This document shows positions 48,286-60,081 of a stretch of 64,000 nucleotides of DNA, in pieces. The number at the start of each line of letters is the position of its first letter. Position 1 is the first letter of the stretch. The notes below the pieces were generated by a model. It made no database searches. It saw only the letters and a list, made by a program, of their open reading frames with translations, and had not been told where the DNA came from. The stretch covers positions 190,392,816 to 190,456,815 of the forward strand of contig CP136066.1 of the NCBI GenBank assembly GCA_032622095.1, written 5' to 3'. The stretch is from Siphonodentalium dalli (taxonomy: Eukaryota; Mollusca; Scaphopoda; Gadilida; Siphonodentaliidae). The position numbers and the translations under genes are program-made.

Positions 48286-48712
48286 GAGTTAAACATTTCC
48301 CATTGCCCCTTCTCTCCGCGTTATGAATGTCCTATTGAAGACCCGTTTCTTTCCGCCGTATCACCTTTTCCACGTTCAAAACATATTCTTTCTCGCGATC
48401 TGTAGCAGTGCACCCGTCTAATGGATCCAATTTTGTAGTAGCGTCCGATTCCAGAATTTCGAACGTGTCATCAAAATCATCAAAGTCCGTGTCATTCATC
48501 ATCCTGCTGATAATATTAAGCTATATTCAAGAAATTTTCATCAGATTACTATGCACCACTATCTTCCTCAAATCATTAGAGTTGTTGAAATTCACCAATC
48601 ATTAACATCCTAGCTCCTATAGCCATTTTAATTAGGTATGCATAAGTAAATCCTGGAGCTAACGAGAACACGTCCGGCACGTCCGGCCGTCCGGCAATTG
48701 TGAAACTGAATC

Positions 48713-48761
48713 ACGGACATCCTGTATCAGAGACGACTCTTAGTGGGAAGACACTCTATTA
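48713..48761. repeat. Right copy of 49-bp LINE-flanking duplication
   Basis: Matches 44659-44707 with two substitutions; the pair brackets the LINE. A partial extra copy follows (ACGGACATCCTGTATCA near 48775). Confidence 0.8.
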
Positions 48762-49773
48762 TGAAACTAAATCACGGACATCCTGTATCAAGGACGATCA
48801 TTGGATTCTTTGCCACCCTGCATGGCTAAAATTCAAAATGCTGAAAATTCCCCTTTTGAAATTCGATATCTGAAGGCCAGGTACCAATGGCAATCTATGA
48901 TATCAAATATGACAGTCGATCTTTAAGGTCACGTGAAACACTCCGGTAGGGTAACCAAATACAAACGGAGAATCCTCTTGCTCAAATTAGTTGTTTTTAC
49001 AAATATTATATCCTAATTGACAACGCATATTTTATACATTTCACGCACCCGAAGAAGTCCATAATATGTCTTTAAATGCACGGGCGGGGTTAGAAATATT
49101 CATATTTGTTCAAATCGCCATCAACAGAAGGAATATTAAAATAGATATAGTTTTTTTCATATGCCAAACATAATCAGCGCGTAAATAGTATATTGTCGTC
49201 AAGACGTACGATGGTGTACGTAAACAAGAGCATGCTCGTGTTCCAGAAGTTGTGCTTCTGTTTACATAACACATCGCAATTCTATTGGTTAATCACACAC
49301 AAATGATATAAACGCTCTTTAGTATTTCCATATTAGGAAAACAGTAACAAATAACGCTCTTTATGTTTACCATATCCGGATCGAAACAAAAGCCAGGTAA
49401 CGTACAGTTTTTTGCTTTTGTTTACATAACAATGGAAAAAAATTGACAAAAACATACTTTTTATGCCATTTTCTGATTGGTGTAAGAACAAGGTCTGTCT
49501 ATATTTTACTATTCTTTCTGTTTATGGTGGTTTTTGACGAAGGTGAATATTTTAACAGCATACCCACCGCCAACGCCGTCCGTATCTTTAAAGTGGCAAG
49601 TTTTATTTAATATTTATTTTCTGTTTGTTTTTCTACAAGCCCGTGAATATGTGAATATCTAACTATTTGGTATGTATTGGAATGTTGCCGGCTAAGTTCG
49701 AATATTACAAAGATTATACGGAGGAATTCGCAAATACTTCTTATCATTACAGATGCTTGTTGTTTCTTTCCAG
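48762..49773. other. End of intron 2, mostly unannotated
   Basis: Holds an inverted single copy of the CCCTACCGGAGTGTTTCA motif at about 48930-48955. The last 30 bp form a good acceptor tract (TTGTTGTTTCTTTCCAG) ending at 49773. Confidence 0.5.
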
Positions 49774-49951
49774 GGTTTATGTTTGGTTCTTGCGTTGGCA
49801 GAAGCCTCCAACCTGGGTGATCTGTGTTTGTTCACCCCACCCACAAAGCCATCGCTCTGCACCGTAAAGTCTTCCTCGTGCGTCAAAGGAAAGTGTGAAT
49901 GCGACTCCGGATATTTCCAGATGGCAAACAACAACTACTATTGCTATCCAG
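49774..49951 (+). CDS. Exon 3: signal peptide end and first six-cysteine EB-like module
   Basis: The acceptor TTGTTTCTTTCCAG precedes 49774, phase 0, and the donor GTTAGT follows at 49952, leaving phase 1. It encodes GLCLVLALAEAS, then the mature start NLGDLC and a cysteine pattern C-x10-C-x6-C-x4-C-x1-C-x13-C. The C-x1-C followed by an aromatic pair and a final C (CECDSGYFQ...YYC) resembles EB/EGF-like modules of secreted or cell-surface invertebrate proteins. Upstream in the same frame, ATG at 49753 could also start a signal peptide (MLVVSFQ plus GLCLVLALAEAS), but it would mean that the strong acceptor is unused. I favour splicing from exon 2. The function is unknown: adhesion, matrix or immune recognition are possible. 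Confidence 0.72.
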
Positions 49952-50059
49952 GTTAGTATACGCCATGCTAGCCTCCTTCATTACTAAAGACGGTGTATGG
50001 CTTCCGTGAGTTTTTCGTGTTGATTAAACTATATATGGTATAAAATACCACTGTGTATG

Positions 50060-51735
50060 AACTGTTACATAGGAAGTCGTTCTATCGCCGGTATTGTGAT
50101 GGTTCTTGCCTGATTTGTTACGGTTCCTTCTAATTGAAAATAATCATTTTTGAGACAAAATCATGCATAATTATAGATATCTTGAATATAATATGCTTTC
50201 CTGAATGAACAGAGTCTGTAGAAATGCCGTGTCATCGAAACGTAAACTCTAGTACACAATTAACTCGGTATTAGCGAGTTAACGCGTAAATATCAACATG
50301 TTATCACTGAAAATCAAGCCACGTGGACGCAATTTATTTGTTTTTCGTGGCGTATAGAATATGAATCGCATTCTGCAGACAAACACTGACTATAAAGTAT
50401 ACCCGTGTTATTCTTCTGTAAAATAGCCGAGAAAGTATCCCAATAGGGGTTGATAACTGGGAGCTGTGGCCTCGTAATCAACACGGGTGCGTGTTACGGT
50501 TCTATTTCAAACCAATCATGGCTGTGACGTTTCTGTACATGAGATTTATTCGAACTAATTCTGCACTTTGGTCCAAAAATCGTCTTGTGTGTCTGACATT
50601 TTAAACCAGATAATGACTGTAAATTAGGTAATTTGCATAATAGAACAGGTACATCAAGAAATAACACAATAAATACATTAATTGGCAGAAATAAAATATT
50701 GAAAGTCCCGATGAGTATAGTATCATAATCATGCCCGCCTATATAAATGACCAATGGTTATATTCATTTACTTAATCTGGGCATTATTGAAAGATCCAGG
50801 TGTGACAATATTTCAATGCTAGCGCCATCATATTTCCTCCTCTGAAGTCCACCTGAGGGACATGTACACATGTTTGTCGTCCAGACATGAATATAACTTA
50901 TGAAATCACGTTCACTAAATCATTGATAATTTATGACGTGATTGGGTGGTGGGGGACTTTGGGAGGGGTGCTTAATTGGTGTCTATCCCAACTTTGGTCA
51001 AAATGTTCAACAGATACAAATTTCTTATCTAACAATCACTGTGTAGGAAATGTTACACCAGAAGTCGTTCTATCACCGGTATTGTGATGGTTCTTGACTG
51101 ATTTGTTACGGTTCCTTATGATTCAAAATGATCATTTTCGGGACAAAATCACGCATAATTATATATATCTTAAACACATTAAACTTTCTTGAACGAACAT
51201 AGGCTGCATAAGTGTCGTTTTAACGAAACCTTAACTTTAGATCACAATTAACTCGGATATAGCGAGTTAACGTGTAATTATCAACATGTAATCACTGAAA
51301 ATCAGGCATTGTAAACGTATTGTGTGTCGGTAATTTGGAGCATTAGCCGCCTAATAACAACTTTTATGAGTGTTACGGTTCTATTCCAAGGTAATCACGG
51401 CTGTGAATGTTCTTTACATGATATTTATTCGAACGATATCTGCACTTTGGGATCATTTAGTTGTGTGTAACAAACGTTTAAAACCCGATGATGGTTGCAG
51501 CGGATGTTACCTACATAATCCAATAAGTATATTAAGAAATAAGAGTATAGCTATCTATTATAACAGAAGATTAAGTGGCATTACCTTCACTTCGAGTGGC
51601 AGATACAACATATTGAAAGTCATGTTGGGTATAGGATCATATATAAACGTGCACGCCCGCATAATTGACCCAATGAAATTAGACATCTACGGTCATGATA
51701 TTCTGTTAATTTAAATGGACATGGCTCACTCGAGC
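50060..51735. repeat. Diverged ~0.7-kb tandem duplication inside intron 3
   Basis: 50070-50325 and 51053-51305 align (AGAAGTCGTTCTATC(G/A)CCGGT, TTGTTACGGTTCCTT, TTAACTCGG...AGCGAGTTAACG). 50490-50680 and 51371-51550 align too (GTGTTACGGTTCTATT, TTTATTCGAAC, CTGCACTTTGG). The spacing differs by about 100 bp because of an indel. The second copy has a 114-codon open frame (51370-51714) that is broken in the first copy and is not recognised. Confidence 0.75.
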
Positions 51736-51812
51736 TTCCAAATTTTGCCTAAGTAATTTCTAAGGATGTATAAGATTGGTTGAATATACAAGAAATGTTG
51801 ATCTAATATATA

Positions 51813-52899
51813 TCTGAGGAAAGTTTGTGTGTGTGTCTGTCTGTGTGAGTGCGATGGACTCTAAAACGGCTAAACCGATTTCGACGAAACTTGGTACGGA
51901 CACGTAGTATCACCCGAGGACTAACATAGGCCCATCCATTGTTCGTGCGGCGTGACCTTCACCTTCAAAACTCATATATCCGGATCCGCAGTGCTAAATT
52001 GCCTTATAAAGAACGCTTTTTATATTTTCCATATTCGGATTGGTTAACCTAATAGCGCTCTTTATCTGTCTATCGAATGGTATTCTCATTCTTTTTGTGA
52101 ATTCAGACTGTTGACTGTCTTATAGTTTGTGAATTCAGACTGTTGACTGTTTTATAGTTTACAATGAGCAGCAGTGCTAAATTGACGAGCCTCAGCGCTA
52201 AATTGCCTTGACTGTGTGACTATTAGATAATAACTGAAATACTGCCTCTTTGTACATTTTCCTTCTGTCGTAAGTTGTTGAGATTATAATATACTTTAGT
52301 AAATATTAACTTTTCTTGACACTAATTTGAAGCTTTTTAATACATTCTGATTACCTGCTTTTGTAAATACTAACTTTGCCTGACACCAATTGAATATTTT
52401 TTCAAGGCATTCTGATTACCTGCTGACTGGTCGATTAATTTGCCTCATTCTCAAGCCAAGCAACCATTCACTCAATTTGTAAATATCAACTTTGCTTGCC
52501 ACCAATTCGAACTTTCTCAATGTGTTCTGATGACCTGCTGACTGGTCGATTCACATGCCTCATTCTCACGCCAAGCTACCATCGATTTGTTAATATCGAC
52601 TTAGGTTGACACCAATTTGAACAATCGAGGACGAATTGCCTAATACAATTAAAGCGTGGAGTCTGTCCAAATCGAATTCTACGAGATATGTTATTATTAC
52701 CGACATCGTCAATTTTGCACATTATCTGCTTATACAGAACTTATTTTAGGTATATAATCTGCTAACAATCGTATCTCAAGTATTTCGATGCGCTAACACC
52801 AATGCATATTTCCTTATTTTGCTATTTGTGCATCTCAAGTCTTTCGATGTGTTAACACCAATGCAACGACTATCCCCGTCAGGACGGGTACCCAGCTAG
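51813..52899 (+). mobile_element. 1.09-kb Helitron-like non-autonomous element
   Basis: Starts TC after A at 51812, with the GT-rich leader and GATGGACTCTAAAACGGCTAA shared with the element at 40112. It ends with hairpin CCCGTC AGG GACGGG (52875-52888) followed seven bases later by CTAG and T. Internally it contains tandem ~130-bp segments (CATTCTGATTACCTGCTGAC, TGCCTCATTCTCA(A/C)GCCAAG). No Rep/helicase gene. Confidence 0.55.
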
Positions 52900-52930
52900 T
52901 AATTATATATAAGAAGACATTGTTACTCAC

Positions 52931-54087
52931 TGTATTAGGCACCAACAAAAAAAACTAATAAAAATATATAAATGTAAGTATCAAGGCTGATAGTGAAAAT
53001 AGGAGGTCAAAAATCATCCTCACAAAAGCAATTTGTTTTATCAAATTTATCCGGAATTCTAGCATTATGTGCCCAAGTAATCATAAGTTTAGCTTTCCGT
53101 CGTACATTAAACAAGTGAGCATAGAAAATCATTCGAAGTTGTCAATGAAATTTATTTTTTGGTACCCGAAACGTCCGTCCAATGAAAAATCAAAAAAACA
53201 AATTATCCAACCACTAAATCACCGAAATCTATACTATTATCATCAAACTAAATAGCCCTATTGTCAAACAGACGTTGTTTCATGAAGTACAGCTAATTTC
53301 TGGGTGGTACTCAACATACATCGAGTTTAATAACGATTTATGTCCTTTTGTTTCGTCAGTTTTACAGATTTCTTTTCGCGGGAGGCCATTTTGCAAAACT
53401 GAAAGAGAAATTAACTTGAACTTTATTAAATTAATTTTAATATCTCTCTTTTAATTGATATCCGGCATTCTTAATGACAAAATCATGCGGTGGATATATA
53501 ATACCCACTAGATAAGGAATTAGATAAAAAAAAAAATTATCGATGTAAAAATAATTTATTTTGGAGTCATTTAATGCAGCATTTCTCGAGTTTGTTTAGC
53601 ACATTCAAAATGGCCTCCCGCGAAAATAATCATGTAATACTGACGGAATAAAAAGACAAAACGTTATTAAACTCGATGTATGTTGAGTACCACACCCAAA
53701 TTAGCTGTCCTTCGTGAAACAACGTCTGTTTGACAATAGGGCTATTTAGTTTGATGATTAGAGTATAGATTTCGGTGATTAAGTGGTTGGATTGTTTGAT
53801 TTTTTTATTTTTCATTGGACGGACGTTTCGGGTACCAACAACATAAATTTGATTTATCAACTTTAAATGTTTTTCTATGTTCACTAATCTCAAATACGAC
53901 GGCGAACCAAACTTTTTTGAAAACTATGATTATTTGGTCACATAGTGCTGCAATTACAGTTCAATAAAAAATTAAATGTTGCTTTTGTAGAGAAAAATGC
54001 TGACCTCTATCAAAAATGAGATAGATACCTTTCCGAGATTTTTATTAAATTAAAAAAATAAATAAATTTGTGCCTAATACCTGTGGT
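52931..54087. mobile_element. 1.16-kb palindromic MULE-like element with 9-bp TSD
   Basis: GTTACTCAC flanks both sides (52922-52930 and 54088-54096). The ends (TGTATTAGGCACC versus TGCCTAATAC near 54071-54080) and almost the whole length are inverted. Examples are GAAACGTCCGTCCAATGAAA / TTTCATTGGACGGACGTTTC and the central GGGAGGCCATTTTG / CAAAATGGCCTCCC. Nine-base TSDs with very long TIRs are typical of Mutator-like foldbacks. There is no transposase. The right end is a few bases longer than the left. It begins 31 bp after the Helitron-like element. Confidence 0.75.
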
Positions 54088-54460
54088 GTTACTCACCGTA
54101 ATTGATCATAAGTGGTGTAAATTCAACATAATTGATATTTCGTTGTGCTCACTTGGTTATTTTCACGTATACTTTCGGGAGATAACCGATCGAGATATCA
54201 CAGTTCGCAGTTTTCGTCGTTGTTATTACTCGCAAAATAGGATTTTCATTATGTTTACGTTATTTGGTACCATCGATTATGAGGGGAATGGAAACACTAA
54301 TCGAATTATCCACCTAGATTGCTCAAAAGTTGCGTTTTAACTGTCAAAATCTCGCGAAAATGTATAATTTGGATCACCTGGAACAAATCAGTCAGGAACC
54401 ATCACAAATCGGCGATAGAACGATTTCCGATGTAACAGTTCCTACAAAGTTAAAATACAT

Positions 54461-54620
54461 AGAGAGTATTCAATTGGTTCCGAGAATTACGTTAAATAAT
54501 TCACGAGAAGCGAGACGTTGGTAAGAAACGTGTGCGCTTTAACGCACGAGTTTCTTACCTAAACGTCTCACGCATCGAGTGAATTATTTAAAGTAATCCT
54601 CGGAACTAATTGATTACTCT
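54461..54620. repeat. 160-bp foldback
   Basis: Arms from AGAGTATTCAATT to AATTGATTACTCT, with near-perfect inner arms GGTAAGAAACGTGTGCG / CGCACGAGTTTCTTACC around CTTTAA. No TSD was resolved. Confidence 0.75.
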
Positions 54621-55480
54621 ATTTGTTACACTTCCTGTATTCTTTGAGTCGATTCACCACAAATGTTAAAGAGCGACTAGAAGATATTTTTATTCAAGAA
54701 TGGAGAGGCACCATGTCCATATAAAATAAATATGCATTCTATCGAATTATTAAGTTAATTTCGGTCGTGAGACATACATATCAAGTATATTCAATAACTT
54801 AATAACTGCCATGTTACGGTTCAGCAGCAGAAATCATTACTTACCAGTTACCTGGTAGGTTCAGATTACTCGGACAGAAAGTGTACTTTATATGTAACTT
54901 AAAACTCGGTGAGGAATCCCATGTAGTTTTAAAACGCCCTGCACTACAGACTCTGCGGGAGAGATATATAAAAACCCTATTTATACCGAAAACCGAATAT
55001 TATTAAACTGAATGAACCGTTCAATTCGGGAAAGGGGAAGAGAACACAAAATCTTTCACTATTTATTAAAAGGGTTATGCCATTCTTTAGGCTCTCCTGA
55101 GGCATTCTATAACCGCACAGTCGCACACCCATGAGTTGTTGAATTAAATAATTATTGTTGAATTTCATTATATATTGTGTATTATCTTGCACATAATAAT
55201 ACTCAAACTCCTCATGCATCGCACACTGTATATGTGTTATTATATTGTAATTATGCACATACTCTGTAATATCTAACATGCTGAAGAGTAATTAAATTGA
55301 TGAAAGATGTGTTCTGGATATGATTAATACACAGATAATTAATGCACGAAAGTCCCGATGTGGAGAAAGATCAACGATCGAAAATTCAGTCTGATTATTA
55401 AGCGACGTGACGTCAATGACGTCACAAGAAATGACATAATTCACTAGTGACATTACCGTTTATAATTAACGGCGTTTTCA
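54621..55480. other. Unannotated intronic sequence
   Basis: AT-rich. The minus-strand frame 55279-54977 has no recognisable motif. Confidence 0.3.
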
Positions 55481-56640
55481 ATGGAAATCGCGCACATGGG
55501 TCTACTATGGGTAACTTTTTACAAGAAAGACAATGATGGAGGTTAGAATATTCTAAAGCGACGCCGTTGTTGTCAGGAGCAGAAAAGGGGGAGGGGCAGA
55601 AATATTTTTTGTCGCCGATTGCCACGAAACTTGTATATAAATCATCCCCATGATATAGTGTGGTTTAAGTATGTCAAAAGTGGCGCCGTCCGAGTAAGGG
55701 GTGCATAGAAGGGGAGAGCGGCACCAAAATTTATCAAACTAATTTTAGCGCCGAGGGGCCATCTAGATGGCACCAAATGGGTCTACTTCGGGTAACTTTT
55801 TACGACAACGATAATGTTGTGGGTTATAATTTTCTAAAGTGATGCCGTTGTTGTCAGGGCAGAAAGGGGGGAGGGCAGAAAATATGTTTGTCGCTAATTG
55901 CCACGAAACGTATATATAATCATTCCCATCATATGAGGCATTTAATGGTGTGGTTTAAATATGTCAAAAGTGGCGCCGTTCGCGTCAGGAATGCACGGAA
56001 GTGGGAGGGGAACCAACAATTGATAAAACTAATTTTAGCGCCGATTTCCACCAACTTGATGTATATTCTTCTCCACAAGGAATATAATTATGTGATTTAA
56101 AGACGCCAAATTGCTGTCGTTTTGATGAAAGATTGTGGGGGCGCACTAAAATTGATAAGTATGGGTTCATTCGCCGATTGCCGCCACTCCTATACAATAT
56201 CGTCCCCATGGTACGAGGAGTCTAACAGTGTGGCTTAAATCTGTCAAAAGTGGCGTCATTCGAGTGACGGGTGCACTGAAAGGCAGAGGGGCACCAACAT
56301 TGATACGCAATATTTTTAGCGCCAATTTCCACCAAAGTGATACACATTCTTATCCATGATACGAGGAGTATAATCATGTGATTTACAGATGCCATATTGG
56401 TACTGTTTTGGGTGAGAGATGGGGACGGGGTGGGCACTAAATTTTATCACATTTGTTTAATCGCCGATTAGCACCAAACTTATATATAATCATCTCCATG
56501 ATATCAGGAGGAGTCTCATTGTGTGGTTTGAGAATGTCACAAGTGGGGCCATTCGAGTCAGGGATTCATAGAGGGTGAGAGGGACACACACAAATATAAA
56601 CAGTCCTTCTCAAATGATATGAGGAATCAAATCGTGCGTG
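55480..56640. repeat. Degenerate ~145-bp satellite, about seven units
   Basis: Units are recognised by (T/A)(C/G)GCCGATT(G/T)CCAC(C/G)AAAC, ATATAATCAT(C/T)CCCATGATA, GAGGAGT.TAA..TGTGG.TTAAA and GTCAAAAGTGGCGCC, with starts near 55606, 55886, 56038, 56169, 56317 and 56459. Open frames on both strands here are by-products. Confidence 0.7.
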
Positions 56641-57385
56641 TTAAAAATGGATAATGAGCTAGCAAAACTGATACAAAGAAGAAAGCATTAAACGTATATT
56701 TATCATTTTATTTAAGATATACACATATTCTTGCAAACCGGAAGACCTCGAACCGTCAGATGATTGCATATTAGAATGAATCATGTATATATTATAACAC
56801 AATTGAGTCTGTTCCATTCAATATAGGTTCCACAAAACAATTTACAATAAACCACTCCAAATCTCACTCTGTGTCGGGCACATGTAGCTGATATACTTGC
56901 ATAGCAACATTTCTTTTAAACTGATAATATTTCGTCAGTATATAGCGCCATGAACAGAGGAGCACCTAGACATTTCTTTAAAACATCTGTATCTTCATGG
57001 AGATATGATAGCCAGGTGTCCTCAAAATCTTAGTCTAACCCACTAGATTGATTGATACCTCTCTATATATGTAAAACCTAATTGTCGTCTTTTATTTTTG
57101 CGAACTAATGTGTTTATGACGTTCATGTTTCATGTCATAATGTCTGACGTATACACAATTGTAAATTAATAAAGACTTCTTTATTGGTGGAACGGATTAA
57201 TCGCAATAAACAAAATGACAATCGACAAGGTGAGCCACTACTTATATTCCATGTTTAAGAATCATGTTTTGTGATGCTATTTGGATATACAATTTATGAG
57301 AATTCGTGTAATACTTTGAGCAAGAGTATCCTCTATTCCCACCAAATATCCACAGCATGCAGAGGGTTTCACATCAATTTAACCT
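56641..57385. other. Unannotated intronic sequence
   Basis: AT-rich with no gene or clear repeat. Confidence 0.3.
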
Positions 57386-57411
57386 GGGCAACGCCGGGTA
57401 ACCCTGTTAGT
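57386..57411 (+). mobile_element. Helitron-like 3' terminus, weak
   Basis: CCTGGGCAACGCCGGG can pair as a hairpin and is followed by TAACCCTGTTAG and T. TTAG departs from CTRR by one base. A decayed copy (CCTAGGCAACGAGACCTGTTA) follows at about 57583. The 5' end was not found. Confidence 0.3.
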
Positions 57412-57852
57412 AATATAATAAAGTGGTTTACAAGTGATGCTGCTTGTGTCATTGTGGTGGTCTTGTCAGTGTGATGGAGAGTTTTGGCATTGACAAAGCA
57501 TATATACTAATATTCAGTCAATTATTATGTATGTATGTGCAGGCTATTATTATGTGTATTTAGTATATAAAATGCATTCTAACCTAGGCAACGAGACCTG
57601 TTAATATATATATATATATGAACAATGCCTGGTATTGTCATTAAGCGATGACAACCAAGGTAATACTTTACTTTATCATCATGCAGGGACGTGTGGCAGG
57701 GGCTAGCCCCCCCCCCAAATACAACGGTTGGGCATTAGCACCCGACAACGGTGTGACATTTATCATAGTTGAATCGCTCCATCATGTTGGTTTTCTGATC
57801 ACCACAGAAATTACACACCATCGGACTTCAAATAAAGTGATATGACATAACA

Positions 57853-58447
57853 AAATGTGAAATTTGGTTAACCGTGATTTGGTTCGCGCTGCCACTTGCC
57901 AAATTTGCCATGCAATGGCAAATTAAGTCACATTTGGCAAACAATATTTTAATTTGGCAAAATGTTTGGCAAGTCACTTATTAATTCCTTAATATAGTTG
58001 AAAATAATTGGTCAATCAATTAACCAATCACTTCAGGAAACTCTTAAAATATAATTGTATATTGGTGGTGTTTTGCCATCTGATATGGCATTAGGGTGGA
58101 GGGATTACTAATATTTATTGCAGTGGTGTTTACTTAGCTAATCATCTTTTGACGAGCCCTTCTGATGACGGAACCCTTCGACAATTGTATTGTTGGTCAG
58201 TTATTGGTTTATTGTTGCGTGATAAATCTCAATACCGAGCGAGAATAACTAATAATTAACTGCTTTCCTGTTGATATCGAAAGTTGTTCAAACAGCGATT
58301 ATCGAAATATAAGACTCTTTGTTGCATACATTAATACTATCATATACAGTGATAGTATTTGGCAATTTCTAAACGAATTTGGCAAAAAATATGTTCATTT
58401 GGCAAAATATTTGGCAAAAGCAAATTTTAGTCCAGCGCAGACACTGA
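57853..58447. mobile_element. Putative MITE with TTTGGCAAA subterminal repeats
   Basis: The left side has TTCGCGCTGCCACTTGCC and the right side AGTCCAGCGCAGACACTG, a short imperfect inverted pair. Both ends carry several copies of the motif ATTTGGCAAA in both orientations, an arrangement typical of hAT-like subterminal regions. The TSD is not clear. No coding capacity. Confidence 0.4.
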
Positions 58448-59919
58448 TTGTAAGCATTTTACGATTAAGTTTTAAGGATCACTTGACTTGACCAGAACCA
58501 CATGTTTACCACCCTAACAGGTGACTTGCAATTATTTTCTGCACTTGAATGCAAAATATATAATTATCTTGAAGAATACCATTCGTTTTTGCTGAATCGG
58601 TGAGAATTTTAGTGAAAAAATAGCAAATTTGATAATTGTTTAAAAATGCAGTTCGATCACATGCTTACAGTGAACCAGGAAACAAGAAATGATTAAGTTT
58701 CATTTTCAAGGTTAATTTAATTTGACACTAACGATGTTGTTCCTGTATGTTTACAGTTAGCCCAACTTGTGGGCTGTGATTTGTAAATTTTCTACAGACA
58801 TAAATATTTTACAGTTGAGGTCCCCTGACCATTTTGAACATTGAACTGAAACGATACACCATGACACAAAGATGAAATGTGGGTGATGATGTTGAGTTTA
58901 AACTCAATTTCAAGCAGACTAACAGTTTCCTTATTTGAAATTCCAAATTCATTGGTAATGAAACATCAGATCAGGAGTAGTGCCTGATTTACATTTTCTT
59001 CAATTCATTAACACGATTTCATTATATCCTGTAAGATTCCCAAGTTACACTTTTTCTGATTGCACTGAATTTATGGAAAAGATGGTGTGTTTTTGTAGAT
59101 AGTATTTTCTAATTTTCTCGTCACATAAGGAACATAATGTTTGTTTCAAAATCTTTGTTCGCCAATTTTTCTAGTATATTTGTGAGAATAATAATATAAT
59201 CGCGTCATTAAAGGCCCAATTAATTTTCGAAACCCCAGATAATTTAATAAAAAATATATTTCATATTATATACTATTTGAAAGAGGAAGCTTCATAACAT
59301 TGTATTATCAACTCATCCGGCGTAATAAACTGTGAACATGTTGTTTTTGTTGAGTTACCGACGTGTTTTTGTCATCTAGATTGTAGTAAACAGTGTATTA
59401 TTTTCAATGGAGGGCGAATAACTCTATATCTTAAATATAGAGTTGTTCCCCTTCCATTGAAAGTACACCTTTAGTTTGAATTCTGTTGCATTCTGGGAGC
59501 CAAAACGGGGGAATCTTTCTCTGATTTCAGCAGTTTTCTATTTCTCTATAGGCATCTTCTAAGACACAGATGTTTGAAATGTTATAGTGATAAATTATAG
59601 TATTTTAATCATATTGTATGGCATAGATTGTTACTAAACCATATATCAAGTCACTATAACAAAAACAATCGGTGACTCGAAAATTAAGTGGGCCTTTAAA
59701 ATGAGTTTCAAATTTGTTGTTTTAGTTGTTTACCATATTGTTACATAGTATATATATATATATTCTTTTTTCCTTGTTCCATTGTTTTATGTGACTTTGC
59801 GATAAATGAACCAATTAAGCGGTAATGCTAATTTAATAACATGACAAGTGTGTGAGATAATGCTACATATGTGAATAGGCAGTGTCTTATACATAACATT
59901 GTTTTCCTGTCGATTGTAG
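58448..59919. other. End of intron 3
   Basis: AT-rich with a short foldback at 59402-59461 (AATGGAGGG..AACTCTATAT pairing with ATATAGAGTT..CCTTCCATT). The acceptor ATTGTAG ends at 59919. Confidence 0.4.
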
Positions 59920-60081
59920 AGAAGCTACCGAGGCATTACTGCAACTTGGACCGTAAAATCATTGGCAAACAGTGTGTGGACACCGCTACCTGTAAAGCTT
60001 CCTACGTCAATGGGGAATACAAAACCGCGACGTGTGTGTGCGATGAAGGATACTATCCAAATGGAACAAAATGCGTTGAAA
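59920..60081 (+). CDS. Exon 4: second six-cysteine EB-like module
   Basis: A 162-bp symmetric phase 1-1 exon between the acceptor CGATTGTAG (to 59919) and the consensus donor GTAAGT at 60082. The G left over from exon 3 plus AG gives Glu, then KLPRHYC. Cysteine spacing is C-x10-C-x5-C-x13-C-x1-C-x10-C, ending CVCDEGYYPNGTKC, the same C-x1-C..aromatic..C close as exon 3. The 1-1 phase lets such modules duplicate without breaking the frame, typical of extracellular modular proteins. The phase continues correctly into exon 5. The family (EB versus EGF-like) is a judgement from cysteine pattern only. Confidence 0.78.

Larger units (their letters stand above)
44708..48712 (-). mobile_element. Non-LTR retrotransposon (CR1/Jockey-like LINE), degenerate, endonuclease deleted
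   Basis: On the minus strand the order is 5' region, ORF1 (48285-47429), a deletion junction, reverse transcriptase (47420-45640) and a C-terminal zinc-finger-like part (45373-44927). It ends in AATAAATCTATC with a tetranucleotide (CTAT)n tail at 44708-44725. A 49-bp near-identical duplication flanks it (44659-44707 and 48713-48761), although the target was already a short tandem repeat. The apurinic-like endonuclease that CR1-type ORF2 proteins carry before the RT (about 230 residues) is missing. At least three frameshifts break the RT. Lies in the proposed intron 2. Confidence 0.85.

Noticed and set aside
49753-49773. ATG at 49753 as the real start of the secreted protein
   Set aside because: It gives a plausible signal peptide, but the stretch is a strong polypyrimidine tract ending in CAG, and exon 2 supplies a better-supported start in the matching phase. 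Kept as an alternative in the exon 3 entry.
51370-51714. 114-codon plus-strand frame in intron 3
   Set aside because: The duplicated sequence at 50490-50760 does not keep the frame, so it is probably chance, although a search of the translation would be worthwhile.
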